Source of the DNA: Streptomyces sp. SM10
Lineage (GTDB): Bacteria; Actinomycetota; Actinomycetes; Streptomycetales; Streptomycetaceae
Direction of reading: 5' to 3'
Assembly: GCF_002910915.1 (NCBI RefSeq)
Contig: NZ_NEUF01000092.1
Span: 1-64,000 of the forward strand
Length of the DNA stretch: 64,000 nt
Positions 49,338 through 58,224 of the stretch are shown piece after piece. The notes under the pieces are model-generated. The model had not been told where the DNA came from. It ran no database searches and worked only from the letters and a program-made list of their open reading frames with translations. How positions within the stretch are numbered: position 1 is the first letter of the stretch; the number at the start of each line of letters is the position of its first letter. The position numbers and the translations under genes were made by a program.

Positions 49338-51766
49338 TGGCGCGGGGCTGGACCTGGTCGTACGAGGGATACGAGCCGGAGAAGGAACGCCTGCGCGAAG
49401 CACTGTGCACCCTCGGCAACGGCTACTTCGCGACCCGGGGAGCCGCGCCCGAGACGCCCGCGGGCGACGCGCACTACCCGGGTACCTATGTGGCGGGCTG
49501 CTACAACCGGCTGACCTCCTCCGTCGAGGGACGGCAGGTCGAGAACGAGGACGTGGTCAACCTTCCCGACTGGCTGCCGCTGCGCTACCGCATCCGTCCC
49601 GACGGGGCCCGCCCCGGCCCGTGGCTGACCCCCGACCACGCCTACCTGGTCGACCACCGGCAGTCGCTCGACCTGCGCGGAGGGATCCTGACGCGCCGCT
49701 CGGTGTACGAGGACGGGTCGGGCCGCCGGCTGACGGTGGAGCAGGAGCGGCTGGTGCACATGGGCGACCCCCATCTCGCCGCGCTGCACACGGCGTTCAC
49801 CGCCGAGGGCTGGTCGGGCGAACTGGAGGTGGAGGCCGGGATCGACGGCGACATCCGCAACAGCGGCGTCGCCCGCTACCGCGCCCTGGCCGACCGACAC
49901 CTCACCGGCTGGGAGACCGGCACGGAGCCGGGCTCCATGGTGTGGCTGCGCTGCCGCACGGTGGAGTCGGACATCGGCATCGCCCTGGCCGCCCGCACCG
50001 TGGCCTCCTGCGGACCGGAGCGGAACGGCGACCACCGGGCCGAACCGGAGCAGCAGCCCCGCGCGGTCCACCAGCGACTGCTGCTCCCGCTCACCCCGGA
50101 ATCCGGTGCCGTCGTCGACAAGACCGTCGGCCTCTACACCTCCCGGGACCCGGCGATCGGCAGCCCCCTGAAGGCCGCGGTGTCCGCGGTGGGCGACGCT
50201 CCGGTGTACTCCCGGCTGCGTGCCTCGCACCGCAGGGCCTGGAAGGACCTCTGGCAGCAGGTGAAGCTGGAGGTGCCGGGTGAGCCCGGGCGGATCCTGC
50301 GGCTGCACCTCTTCCACGTGCTGCAGACCCTCTCGCCGCACACCGCGGAACTCGACGTCGGCGTACCGGCGAGGGGGCTGCACGGTGAGGCCTACCGGGG
50401 GCACGTCTTCTGGGACGAGCTCTTCGTCCTGCCCTTCCTGAACATGCACCTCCCGGAGGTCTCCCGGGGGTTGCTCGACTACCGGCACCGGCGTCTGCCC
50501 GCGGCGTGCGCCGCGGCGGAGGCCGTCGGCAGGGGCGGCGCGATGTATCCGTGGCAGAGCGCCGACGAGGGGCGCGAGGAGACCCAGGAGCTCCACCTCA
50601 ACCCGCGCTCCGGGCGGTGGCTCCCCGACCGTTCGCGGCTGCAGCACCACGTCGGCTCGGCCGTCGCCTACAACGTGTGGCAGTACTGCCAGGCCACCGG
50701 CGACACGGAGTACCTCTACTCCAAAGGCGCCGAGATGATCCTGCAGATCGCGCGCTTCTGGGCGGACAGCGCCGAGTGGGACGACTCCCTCGGGCGGTAC
50801 CGCATCCGCGGGGTCGTCGGACCCGACGAGTACCACGACGCCTACCCGGACTCCGACGCGGCGGGGCTCGACGACAACACGTACACCAACGTCACGGCGG
50901 CCTGGGTGCTCCAGCGGGCCGGCGAGCTCTGCGCCGCCCTGCCCACCAGCCGGTGCCGGCAGCTCCTCGAGATGATCCGGCTCGACCCCGCAGAGCTGGA
51001 CCACTGGGACGACATCTCCCGGCGGCTGCGGGTCCCGTACCACCGGGGTGTCATCAGCCAGTTCGCCGGTTACGAAGACCTGGCCGAGCTGGACTGGGCG
51101 GCCTACCGGAAGCGCTACGGGGACATCAGGCGGCTGGACCGGATCCTGGAGGCGGAGGGCGACACCGTCAACCGCTACCAGGCGTCCAAGCAGGCCGACG
51201 TGCTGATGCTCGGCTACCTGTTCTCCCCCAAGGAGCTGGCCGCGCTGTTCCGCCGGCTCGGCCACGAACTCGACGACGAGACCTGGCGGGCCACCGTCGA
51301 CCACTACACGGTGCGCACCAGCCACGGCTCCACGCTCAGCTCCCTCGTCCACGCCTGGGTGCTCGCCCGGGTGCACCGCGACGACGCCTGGGCGCACTGC
51401 GAGGAAGCGCTGATCGGCGATGTCGCCGACGTCCAGGGCGGCACGACGGAGGAGGGCATCCACCTGGGGGCGATGGCCGGCACCCTCGACTTCGTGCAGC
51501 GTGGCATGACGGGCCTGGAGACCCGCGACGACGCCCTGTGGCTCGCGCCCGCCACACTGCCCCAGCTCTCCAAATTCCGCGTGCGGCTCCGCTTCCGGCG
51601 CCACTGGGACGTCGACCTGCGCCTCCGCGCCGAGCGCCTCCGCATCGCCGTACCCGACTCGGAACGCCCGGGGGTGCGGGTCAGGCTGGACGGCAGCTCC
51701 TACGTCATCGAACCGGGGACGGCCCGGTGGCTCGAGCTGCCGGACGACATGCCCGGAGGTCCATGA
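49337..51766 (+). CDS. Glycoside hydrolase family 65 phosphorylase
   Basis: This 809-residue GH65 protein has an N-terminal beta-sandwich (about 1-270), a helical linker, an (alpha/alpha)6 barrel (about 320-680), and a C-terminal beta domain. The catalytic Glu lies in RIRGVVGPDEYHDAYPDSD near residue 500, and KQADVLMLGYLFSP and HGSTLSSLVHAWV are family blocks of the phosphate site. It starts with ATGG, the A overlapping the TGA stop of the HAD gene. GH65 enzymes include trehalose, maltose, kojibiose and nigerose phosphorylases that release beta-glucose 1-phosphate; the disaccharide cannot be told from sequence alone. Confidence 0.94.
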   Translation: MARGWTWSYEGYEPEKERLREALCTLGNGYFATRGAAPETPAGDAHYPGTYVAGCYNRLTSSVEGRQVENEDVVNLPDWLPLRYRIRPDGARPGPWLTPDHAYLVDHRQSLDLRGGILTRRSVYEDGSGRRLTVEQERLVHMGDPHLAALHTAFTAEGWSGELEVEAGIDGDIRNSGVARYRALADRHLTGWETGTEPGSMVWLRCRTVESDIGIALAARTVASCGPERNGDHRAEPEQQPRAVHQRLLLPLTPESGAVVDKTVGLYTSRDPAIGSPLKAAVSAVGDAPVYSRLRASHRRAWKDLWQQVKLEVPGEPGRILRLHLFHVLQTLSPHTAELDVGVPARGLHGEAYRGHVFWDELFVLPFLNMHLPEVSRGLLDYRHRRLPAACAAAEAVGRGGAMYPWQSADEGREETQELHLNPRSGRWLPDRSRLQHHVGSAVAYNVWQYCQATGDTEYLYSKGAEMILQIARFWADSAEWDDSLGRYRIRGVVGPDEYHDAYPDSDAAGLDDNTYTNVTAAWVLQRAGELCAALPTSRCRQLLEMIRLDPAELDHWDDISRRLRVPYHRGVISQFAGYEDLAELDWAAYRKRYGDIRRLDRILEAEGDTVNRYQASKQADVLMLGYLFSPKELAALFRRLGHELDDETWRATVDHYTVRTSHGSTLSSLVHAWVLARVHRDDAWAHCEEALIGDVADVQGGTTEEGIHLGAMAGTLDFVQRGMTGLETRDDALWLAPATLPQLSKFRVRLRFRRHWDVDLRLRAERLRIAVPDSERPGVRVRLDGSSYVIEPGTARWLELPDDMPGGP

Positions 51767-51787
51767 GGGGCGGCCGACCGGGCGCGG

Positions 51788-52465
51788 TCACGCGGGCCGG
51801 GAGGAGACCAGCACGCCGATCCTGTCGATGCGGTGCTCCGGATTGTGGTGGGCGTCGCGCCAGAAGTTCCCGGCCGCGTCGTCCTCGGGGGTCGCGCAGG
51901 TGGAGAGAGTGATCATCGCCCGGGTCGGCTTCTCGCCCGGCTCGCCCGGCACCTCGGCCCGCTGCTCGGCGAGCGAGCGCTCGGACCGGAAGGACGTCCG
52001 GCGGTTCTCGGTGATCCGGTACTCGTACACCGTGCCGCTCTCCTCCACCAGGACGGTGTCGCCCTTCCCGAGGGACGGAAGGTCCCGGAGTGGGCCCCCG
52101 GCGGAGAGCCGGTGCGCCGTCACCAGGTAGTTCCCGACCTCGCCGGGCCCGACGCCGCCGTTCTCGCCGTACGGGCTGGCGGCCACCCCACGGTCCTGGA
52201 CGCGCGTCCCCGGGGTGTCGTCGGTCGTCCCCTCGTACGGGACGACGGGCAGGTCCGTCACGCCGATCGACGGGATGGTGAGCTCCGCCGTCGCCGTACG
52301 CGGGTCGGTCCGGTCGGACGGCGTCGCGGCAGGTGCCACCGCAGGTGGAGGGGCGGCCGGGGGGCCGGCAGCGGCCACCGCCGCCGGCCCCCCGGCCGCC
52401 ATCAGTACGACGCCCGCGCCCGCGAGGGCCCGGGAAAAGCCTCGAACTCCATGGCAAGGGTGCAT
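51788..52465 (-). CDS. Class E-type sortase
   Basis: This 225-residue sortase has an N-terminal signal/membrane segment (GFSRALAGAGVVLMAAGGPAAVAAAG, about 8-33) and a Pro-rich spacer. The catalytic His lies in NYLVTAHRLSAGGPL near residue 113, the Cys in MITLSTCATPEDD near 186, and a late Arg region is HRIDRIGVLV near 212. TLSTC matches the TLTTC of class E enzymes, which anchor surface proteins with LAxTG motifs in Streptomyces. The ATG at 52465 has no clear ribosome site. No LAxTG substrate is evident within the window. Confidence 0.88.
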   Translation of the reverse strand: MHPCHGVRGFSRALAGAGVVLMAAGGPAAVAAAGPPAAPPPAVAPAATPSDRTDPRTATAELTIPSIGVTDLPVVPYEGTTDDTPGTRVQDRGVAASPYGENGGVGPGEVGNYLVTAHRLSAGGPLRDLPSLGKGDTVLVEESGTVYEYRITENRRTSFRSERSLAEQRAEVPGEPGEKPTRAMITLSTCATPEDDAAGNFWRDAHHNPEHRIDRIGVLVSSRPA

Positions 52466-52541
52466 GACGTGTCCGGATCGGTAGCCGGTGGTGCGGGGCG
52501 CGGGGCCCCGGGAGGCCCGCACCCTTCCAGTACACCACCGG

Positions 52542-54206
52542 TCACCCGGTCGCGTCGGGTGCGCCGAGCAGCGCGCGCACCTCCTCGGCGTCCAGCTCCG
52601 TCAGCTCCTCCCCCACGAGCAGCCAGCGGGTGATGCCGACCGACTCCAGGAACGCCAGATCGTGGCAGGCGACGACCAGCGCGCCCTCGTAGGACTCCAG
52701 CGCACTCGTCAGCTGGCGCACGCTCGCCAGGTCGAGGTTGTTGGTCGGCTCGTCCAGCATCAGCAGCTGGGGGGCCGGTGTGGCGAGCATCGTCGCCGCG
52801 AGGGCGGCGCGGAAGCGTTCGCCGCCCGAGAGTGTGCCCGCGGGCTGCTCGGCCCGTGAGCCCTTGAAGAGGAAGCGGGCCAGCTGGGAGCGGATCTCGT
52901 TGTCGGTGGTCCCCGGTGCCGCGCGGGCCACGTTCTCCGCGACACCCAGCGCGTCGTCCAGCACGTCCAGGCGCTGCGGCAGGAACCGCAGCGGCACGAA
53001 GGTCCTGGCCTCGCCGTTCAGGGGGGCCAGCTCACCGGTGAGGGTGCGCAGCAGCGTCGTCTTGCCCGCCCCGTTGCGCCCGATCAGCGCGATGCGTTCG
53101 GGCCCCTGCACATGGAGTTCACCGTCGCGCAGGGCGCCGAAGCGGGGCCGCAGCCCGTGCGCGCTCAGGACCGTACGGCCCGCGGGCACGGCGGTGTGAG
53201 GGAGCCGCACCCGGATCTCGGCGTCCTTGACGACCGCCTCGGACGCGGTGTCGAGCCGCTCCCGCGCCTCCTGGAGCCGGTCCTCGTGCAGGCCGCGCAG
53301 CTTGCCCGCCGCCTCCTGGGAGGACCGCTTGTGCGCTCCGGCGACGATCCTCGGCGCACGCCTCTCGGCGTCCATCTTCTTGTTGTGCCGCTGACGGCGG
53401 GCGACCTTGGTCCTGGCCTCCTCCAGCTCGCGCTTCTGACGGCGCACGTCGGACTCGGCGGCCCGCACCATGCGTCCGGCCGCCTCCTGCTGGGTGGCCA
53501 CGGCCTCCTCGTAGGCCGACCAGCCACCGCCGTACCAGGTCACCTCACCGGCCCGCAGGTCGGCGATGCGGTCGACCCGTTCCAGCAGGTCACGGTCGTG
53601 GCTGACCACGACGAGCATGCCCGAACGCCAGGCTGCGACGGCCTCGTACAGCCGACGGCGCGCGCACACGTCGAGGTTGTTGGTCGGTTCGTCGAGCAGC
53701 AGGACGTCGGGGCGCTCCAGGAGCAGGGCGGCCAGCCGCAGCAGCACGGTCTCGCCGCCGGACAACTGCCCCACGGTGCGGTCGAGTCCGACGCCGTCGA
53801 GGCCGAGCGAACCGAGGGTGGCCAGGGTGCGTTCCTCGACGTCCCAGTCGTCGCCGACCGTCTCGAAGTGGCGCTCGGAGACGTCACCGGCCTCGATGGC
53901 GCGCAGCGCCGTACGCCGCTCGGTGATGCCGAGGGCGTCCTCGACGCGGAGGTCCGTGTCGAGGGTGAGGTTCTGCGGGAGGTGGGCGAGGTGCCCGCCG
54001 ACGGTGACCGAGCCCGCGGAGGGCTTCAGCCGTCCGGCCATCAGCCGCAGCAGGGTGGACTTTCCGGAACCGTTGGTCCCGACGAGGCCGGTGCGGCCCC
54101 GGGCGAAGCTGAGGGAGAGCCCGTCGAAGACCCGTGTGCCGTCCGGCCAGCCGAAGGACAGGGCGGAACAGCTGAGGGAGGCGGCGGGCGTCGTGGGATG
54201 GGACAT
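52542..54206 (-). CDS. ABC-F family ATPase
   Basis: This 554-residue protein has two ABC ATPase domains with no membrane segment. Walker A reads GTNGSGKST near residue 44 and GRNGAGKTT near 375; LSGGE signatures and LLLDEPTNNLD are also doubled. The inter-domain linker (about 235-320) is long, charged and helical, with VRRQKRELEEARTKVARRQRHNKKMD, as in ribosome-binding ABC-F proteins. These rescue ribosomes or displace antibiotics from the exit or peptidyl-transferase site. The ATG at 54206 follows GAGGACCAC. A 458-base leader with a strong hairpin precedes it, a layout typical of antibiotic-responsive ABC-F genes. Confidence 0.93.
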   Translation of the reverse strand: MSHPTTPAASLSCSALSFGWPDGTRVFDGLSLSFARGRTGLVGTNGSGKSTLLRLMAGRLKPSAGSVTVGGHLAHLPQNLTLDTDLRVEDALGITERRTALRAIEAGDVSERHFETVGDDWDVEERTLATLGSLGLDGVGLDRTVGQLSGGETVLLRLAALLLERPDVLLLDEPTNNLDVCARRRLYEAVAAWRSGMLVVVSHDRDLLERVDRIADLRAGEVTWYGGGWSAYEEAVATQQEAAGRMVRAAESDVRRQKRELEEARTKVARRQRHNKKMDAERRAPRIVAGAHKRSSQEAAGKLRGLHEDRLQEARERLDTASEAVVKDAEIRVRLPHTAVPAGRTVLSAHGLRPRFGALRDGELHVQGPERIALIGRNGAGKTTLLRTLTGELAPLNGEARTFVPLRFLPQRLDVLDDALGVAENVARAAPGTTDNEIRSQLARFLFKGSRAEQPAGTLSGGERFRAALAATMLATPAPQLLMLDEPTNNLDLASVRQLTSALESYEGALVVACHDLAFLESVGITRWLLVGEELTELDAEEVRALLGAPDATG

Positions 54207-54484
54207 GTGGTCCTCGCAGTCGCAAGCATGTGAACAGGGGCTTCGTGTGCGAGCACCACGCGGCGACCGGCCGGGAGAGAAAGGGGTGCGGTCCTCCGGG
54301 GAAAGGGGGACGGCTCATGCACCGAGGTCGCATCCACGCGGTGGGTCACGGGGCGGCGGGAAGGCCGACCAGGCGTGACGGGCTACGGCAGGGGCCGTAC
54401 CGCGCGATGATCGCGGACCTCAGATGCGCAACGTCCACCTCTATCGGAGACGACAGGACTCAAAAACTGTACACCGGGGCGGGT
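54207..54484 (-). other. Long leader of ABC-F gene
   Basis: From the ABC-F start to the hairpin there are 278 bases without an assigned gene. Several minus-strand frames run through it without a stop, including one from 54333 (ATG) that would read into the ABC-F gene in another frame, and any of these could be a leader peptide. I do not see a single clear short leader with a stop. Confidence 0.35.
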
Positions 54485-54518
54485 CGTCCGGCACAGGACT
54501 TTCGCCCTGTGCCGGACG
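54485..54518. promoter_or_regulatory. 13-bp hairpin in leader region of ABC-F gene
   Basis: CGTCCGGCACAGG (54485-54497) pairs with CCTGTGCCGGACG (54506-54518) around an 8-base loop. It lies 279-312 bases upstream of the ABC-F start. On the minus strand GTTTTTGAGT and GATAGA follow about 30-60 bases on, a candidate promoter, so the hairpin may instead terminate upstream transcription. Confidence 0.5.
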
Positions 54519-54664
54519 CCCCGTCCTCGCGCGCACGCGGGGGCGCACGCACGCCTGCACGGGCGGGGCAGAACAGCGCCGGGGCGCCCCCCCGTCCCGA
54601 TGCCGCGGTCTGATCCCGGGCGTGGCGGAGTGTGTCTGCCCGCCCGAATCCCTCTCCCGGCAGC

Positions 54665-55783
54665 TCAGTACAGCGTCTTGAGCATCTCCGCGCCGAACGG
54701 TGTGATGTCCCCGGTCCGCCCCTGCAGCGTCTTGGCGGCCCACTCGGGGTCGGCGATCAGCGCCCGGCCGACGGCGACCATGTCGAACTCGTCGCGTTCG
54801 ATCCGCTCCAGCAGCTGGTCGACACCGGTGACCGAGGAGCCGTTGCCCTGGAAGGCGCTGAAGAAGTCACCGTCGAGGCCGACCGAGCCCACCGTGACCG
54901 TCGGCCTGCCGCTGATCTTCTTGACCCAGCCGGCGAGGTTCAGGTCGGAGTCCCCGAACTCGGGCAGCCAGTAGCGGCGGGTGGACGCGTGGAAGACGTC
55001 GACACCCGCGTCGGCCAGCGGCGTGAGGATGGCCTCCAGCTCCTCGGGCGTCTGCGCGAGCTTCGCCTCGTAGGCGTCCATCTTCCACTGGGACATGCGG
55101 AAGAAGAGAGGGAAGGCGTCGGACACGGCCGCGCGGCAGGCCGCCACGATCTCGGCTGCGAAGCGGGTGCGCGCCACGATGCCGCCGCCGTACGCGTCGG
55201 TGCGGCGGTTGCTGCCCTCCCACAGGAACTGGTCGATCAAGTAGCCGTGGGCTCCGTGCAGTTCGACCCCGTCGAAGCCGAGGCGCTCGGCGGCGGCAGC
55301 CGCGTCGGCGAACGCGCCGATGACGTCGTCGAGGTCCTTCTGCGTCATGGCGCGCCCCTTGGGCTCGCCCGACAGGGACACACCCGACGGGCCGACCGGC
55401 TCGGCGTCCGCCACCGGCGGGGCGCCCTCGGCGCGCGTGACACCCACGTGCCACAGCTGCGGGATGATCGCGCCGCCCTCCCGGTGCACGGCGTCCGCGA
55501 CACCCGCCCAGCCCGCGAACGCGTCCTCGCCGTGGAACACCGGGATCCGGTCGCTGGTGCCCGCCGAGGCGTGGTCGACGTAGGTGCCCTCGGTGATGAT
55601 CAGCCCCACCCCTCCGGCGGCGCGGCGGGCGTAGTAGTCCGCCACGTCGCGGCCCGGGACACCGTTCGGGGAGAACTGCCGGGTCATCGGGGCCATGGCC
55701 ACGCGGTTGCGCGAGGTCAGTCCACGGACCGAGAAGGGGCGCGAGAGGGCTGCTGTTGCGCGGTGGGCGTTCTCGTCAGTCAC
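54665..55783 (-). CDS. Old Yellow Enzyme-family NADH:flavin oxidoreductase
   Basis: This 372-residue TIM-barrel flavoenzyme has NRVAMAPMTRQFSP near residue 25 and GLIITEGTYVDH. QLWHVGVTRA supplies one active-site His, and VELHGAHGYLIDQFLWEGSNRRTDAYGG is the signature that places FMN and substrate. VGRALIADPEWAAK near the C-terminus binds phosphate. It reduces alpha,beta-unsaturated carbonyls with NAD(P)H and is often induced by electrophilic stress. The ATG at 55783 is chosen by homology. It is divergent from the SMP-30 gene with 195 bp between. Confidence 0.93.
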   Translation of the reverse strand: MTDENAHRATAALSRPFSVRGLTSRNRVAMAPMTRQFSPNGVPGRDVADYYARRAAGGVGLIITEGTYVDHASAGTSDRIPVFHGEDAFAGWAGVADAVHREGGAIIPQLWHVGVTRAEGAPPVADAEPVGPSGVSLSGEPKGRAMTQKDLDDVIGAFADAAAAAERLGFDGVELHGAHGYLIDQFLWEGSNRRTDAYGGGIVARTRFAAEIVAACRAAVSDAFPLFFRMSQWKMDAYEAKLAQTPEELEAILTPLADAGVDVFHASTRRYWLPEFGDSDLNLAGWVKKISGRPTVTVGSVGLDGDFFSAFQGNGSSVTGVDQLLERIERDEFDMVAVGRALIADPEWAAKTLQGRTGDITPFGAEMLKTLY

Positions 55784-55978
55784 TGGATGTCCTGTTCATC
55801 GGTGGGGCAGGTCCATCCGTCGCCAACATCCGGGGGGCGCTCCGGCATCCCCGCTCCTGGCCGGTGTGGCCGACGTCTCCCGGCCCGGAGCCGTACCGGT
55901 CCCTTGATCCCGGCCCCGGGATCGAGCAATCTGCTTTGGGCGCCGAAGCGTTCGGCGCCGCCGAAGGGACACAGGGAC

Positions 55979-56935
55979 ATGACCAGTGAGCACCCCGGGC
56001 TGTACGAGAGCTTCGACGACCGCTTCCGTACGGGGCGGTGCATGAACGGCGACGCAGCCCTCGAGGTCCTGTACACGGGCTGCCGCTGGGCCGAGGGCCC
56101 TGTGTACGTGCCCGCCTGGCGGCAGCTGGTCTGGAGCGACATCCCGAACGACCGGATGCTGCGCTGGGACGAGGAGACCGGCGCGGTGAGCGTCTTCCGC
56201 CGCACCGCGGGCCACCCGAACGGCAACACCCTGGACCGCGAGGGGCGGCTCATCAGCTGCGAGCAGGGCAACCGCCGGGTGACGCGGACCGAGCACGACG
56301 GCACGGTGACCGTGCTGGCCGACCGCTGGCAGGGCAAGCGTCTCAACAGCCCGAACGACGCGGCGGTGCGGTCCGACGGCTCGATCTGGTTCTCCGACCC
56401 GGACTTCGGCATCACCAGCGACTACGAGGGCTACCGCGCCGAGAGCGAGATCGGCGCCAACCACGTCTACCGCATCGACCCTTCCACCGGTGACGTGAGC
56501 CTGGCCGCCGACTGCTTCGGCGCGCCGAACGGGCTGGTCTTCTCCGCTGACGAGCAGCAGCTGTACGTCTCCGACACCAAGGCGGGTGTCGTCCGCGTCT
56601 TCGACGTACGGGAGGACGGCACGCTGTCGGACGGCAAGATCTTCACCGAGGCCGGGGCTCGCGGGGCCGCCCGCTTCGACAACCTCCGATTCGACGACGG
56701 CGGCCGGCTCTGGGTCGCGGCCATGGACGACGGGGTGCACTGCTACGACCCGGACGGCACCCTGATCGGACGGCTCGTCGTCCCGGAGGCGGTCGCCAAC
56801 ATCTCCTGGGGCGGGGCCAAGCGCAACCGCCTCTTCATCGCCGCGGAGACCAGCCTCTACTCGGTCGTCATGGGGGTCGCGGGAACCCACCCGACGGGCC
56901 CGGGCCGCAGGCCCTGGCTGGGCATGGCGCGGTGA
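55979..56935 (+). CDS. SMP-30/gluconolactonase-like enzyme
   Basis: This 318-residue six-bladed beta-propeller is of the SMP-30/gluconolactonase family. The metal ligands appear in order: Glu in CRWAEGPVYVP near residue 38, Asn in LNSPNDAAVRSDGSIWFSDPDFG near 125, Asn in CFGAPNGLVFSADEQQLYVSD near 180, and Asp in FDNLRFDDGGRLWVA near 235. Calcium-dependent lactone hydrolysis is the known chemistry. The ATG at 55979 follows GAAGGGACACAGGGAC. It is divergent from the OYE gene. A sugar lactone is the expected substrate. Confidence 0.9.
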   Translation: MTSEHPGLYESFDDRFRTGRCMNGDAALEVLYTGCRWAEGPVYVPAWRQLVWSDIPNDRMLRWDEETGAVSVFRRTAGHPNGNTLDREGRLISCEQGNRRVTRTEHDGTVTVLADRWQGKRLNSPNDAAVRSDGSIWFSDPDFGITSDYEGYRAESEIGANHVYRIDPSTGDVSLAADCFGAPNGLVFSADEQQLYVSDTKAGVVRVFDVREDGTLSDGKIFTEAGARGAARFDNLRFDDGGRLWVAAMDDGVHCYDPDGTLIGRLVVPEAVANISWGGAKRNRLFIAAETSLYSVVMGVAGTHPTGPGRRPWLGMAR

Positions 56936-56977
56936 GCAGGGCGGACCACCTGGTTCCGCGGCGCCCGGCGCCCACGT

Positions 56978-57160
56978 TCAGAACACCGGCAGGGCGATGA
57001 CCGAGCCCTTGTCCAGCAGGAACACCCGATTCCCCGCGCCGGCCAGGAGCGACTTCCCGCCGACGTAGCCGAACTCTCCCTCGACGACGGGGGTCGGCGG
57101 TCCGGGCCTCGCGCAGGAAGCGCCGGGCGAGGCGCTGGTCGTATCTGCGACGTCACCCAT
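56978..57160 (-). CDS. Possible 60-residue small protein
   Basis: A frame from ATG 57160 encodes 60 residues: a polar Ser/Pro/Ala-rich first half (MGDVADTTSASPGASCARPG), then EGEFGYVGGKSLLAGAGNRVFLLDKGSVIALPVF, which reads like a short beta-strand domain. GGAGAGGGAA precedes the ATG. I do not recognise the family. It lies in a lower-GC region and is convergent with the SMP-30 gene. It could be a genuine small protein, a precursor peptide, or the remnant of a larger gene; the ribosome site and the hydrophobic end favour a real product. Confidence 0.35.
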   Translation of the reverse strand: MGDVADTTSASPGASCARPGPPTPVVEGEFGYVGGKSLLAGAGNRVFLLDKGSVIALPVF

Positions 57161-57514
57161 TTCCCTCTCCGCTGCCCGGCGGGATGGGAAACCATTTTTC
57201 CGCAGTATGTGGAACCATGCGTCGCCGAACTGGCCCACCGCCCCTGAAGCCGCTGCACTCCATGCGCTTCTCGGCTCTTTTCCAGGCTGTCCGGCCAATC
57301 AATTCGCAAGCCTGCCCGGTGGGTCTGAGGTCGAATCAAGAAATATGCGAGACGTCGGATTCGAAGATGCGCTCCCGGCGCGTCCTTCCGAAGCTCTTCC
57401 CGTTTTATCCGGTCGTTCGGCAGGCATTCCGAGCGGATGTGGAGATATGTTGTACACCCTGTCCTGACTGGGGAAGTCGCCTCACTCGACCCACTTGGCT
57501 GTTTGTTTTCGTGG

Positions 57515-57520
57515 TATAGT
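57515..57520 (+). promoter_or_regulatory. Extended -10 promoter TGGTATAGT for the orphan gene
   Basis: TATAGT preceded by TG and one base is a clear extended -10 element, 42 bases upstream of the GTG start at 57562. No good -35 is seen, which the TGN element can replace. Confidence 0.5.
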
Positions 57521-57561
57521 CCTAATGAATTCACAGGACGCCACGAAAAAAGGGGAATGGC

Positions 57562-58161
57562 GTGAACACCGAGAAGGTTACGGCTCGACGTCTTGCGGCC
57601 GGAGACGTTTCGGAATTGGGTCTCCAGGACGCCATCTTCGTCTCGGCGGAGATGGATGGCCTTCCTCTCGACTGCTATGCCCCGGCTTTCCTCACGGAGC
57701 CGGGTAAGAATTTCGAGGGGGGATCCTTCGTCGCGAGGACGGTCTTCGGCAAGGAGATCCACGTCCTCCCGGACAATGCCGAGGAGCCCGGCATCTGGAT
57801 CGCCGACAAGGCGGGGGAGGAGATCGAGGTCCTCCAGAGCGCCGGCGTCCTCCTGAACCTCGCCCTCTTCGTGCCCGGTGGCAACAAGGAATCCCTGGAT
57901 TCCCTCTATGCCGCGGCAAGGGACGCCTTCGGCGCGGGGATCGTCCAGCGCTGGAGCGAGGAGACCGTCGAGGTGCCGGACGTCAAGGTCGACCTGTACG
58001 AGGAGCCGGCGCGGGGGCGGAAGAACACGAACAACCAGAACCGCGACCGCCGCGCCCTGGACATCTACCCGACCCGCGTGCGGTTCCTGGAGCCCAGCGA
58101 AGGCTGGAAGTTCATCGTGGAGCCGCACAAGGAGATCGTCGACGACACCCCGACGATCTGA
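57562..58161 (+). CDS. Orphan hypothetical protein, lower-GC context
   Basis: This 199-residue protein starts GTG with AAGGGGA six bases upstream. No family is recognised. It is acidic, with a first half of strands (LQDAIFVSAEMDGLPLDCYAPAF), a middle helical part (GNKESLDSLYAAARDAFGAG), and a basic stretch ARGRKNTNNQNRDRRAL near residue 155, before a final strand DIYPTRVRFLEPSEGWKF. There is no signal peptide and no membrane helix. It has its own extended -10 promoter and a following hairpin, so it is transcribed alone. Codon bias is Streptomyces-like in the gene itself, although its upstream DNA is less GC-rich. Confidence 0.7.
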   Translation: MNTEKVTARRLAAGDVSELGLQDAIFVSAEMDGLPLDCYAPAFLTEPGKNFEGGSFVARTVFGKEIHVLPDNAEEPGIWIADKAGEEIEVLQSAGVLLNLALFVPGGNKESLDSLYAAARDAFGAGIVQRWSEETVEVPDVKVDLYEEPARGRKNTNNQNRDRRALDIYPTRVRFLEPSEGWKFIVEPHKEIVDDTPTI

Positions 58162-58190
58162 CCTGATGCCAGGTTGAGCCTGGTCCGTCG

Positions 58191-58224
58191 CGGAGAGCCC
58201 GTCAGCACGCTGACGGGCTCTCCG
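58191..58224 (+). terminator. Terminator after orphan gene
   Basis: GGAGAGCCCGTCAGC and its complement GCTGACGGGCTCTCC (58192-58206/58209-58223) form a perfect dyad extended by one C-G pair, 30 bases past the stop codon. Confidence 0.8.

Larger units (their letters stand above)
56936..57561. other. Lower-GC intergenic stretch of 626 bp
   Basis: Outside the small frame at 56978-57160 I see no secure gene. The part from about 57180 to 57540 is visibly less GC-rich than the genome, with runs such as AAATATGCG and TGTTTGTTTTCG, and third-position bias disappears in all frames. Horizontal origin or a decayed gene is possible. Confidence 0.5.

Noticed and set aside
48749..51604. A 951-codon minus-strand frame across the GH65 gene
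   Set aside because: Antisense shadow of a GC-rich gene; the GH65 catalytic and phosphate-site motifs on the plus strand settle the coding strand.
54041..54349. Minus-strand frame starting MTHRVDATSVHEP as a leader peptide of the ABC-F gene
   Set aside because: It has no stop before the ABC-F coding region and no antibiotic-arrest or repetitive motif; it may just be a GC-rich open frame. Kept only as a possibility in the leader entry.
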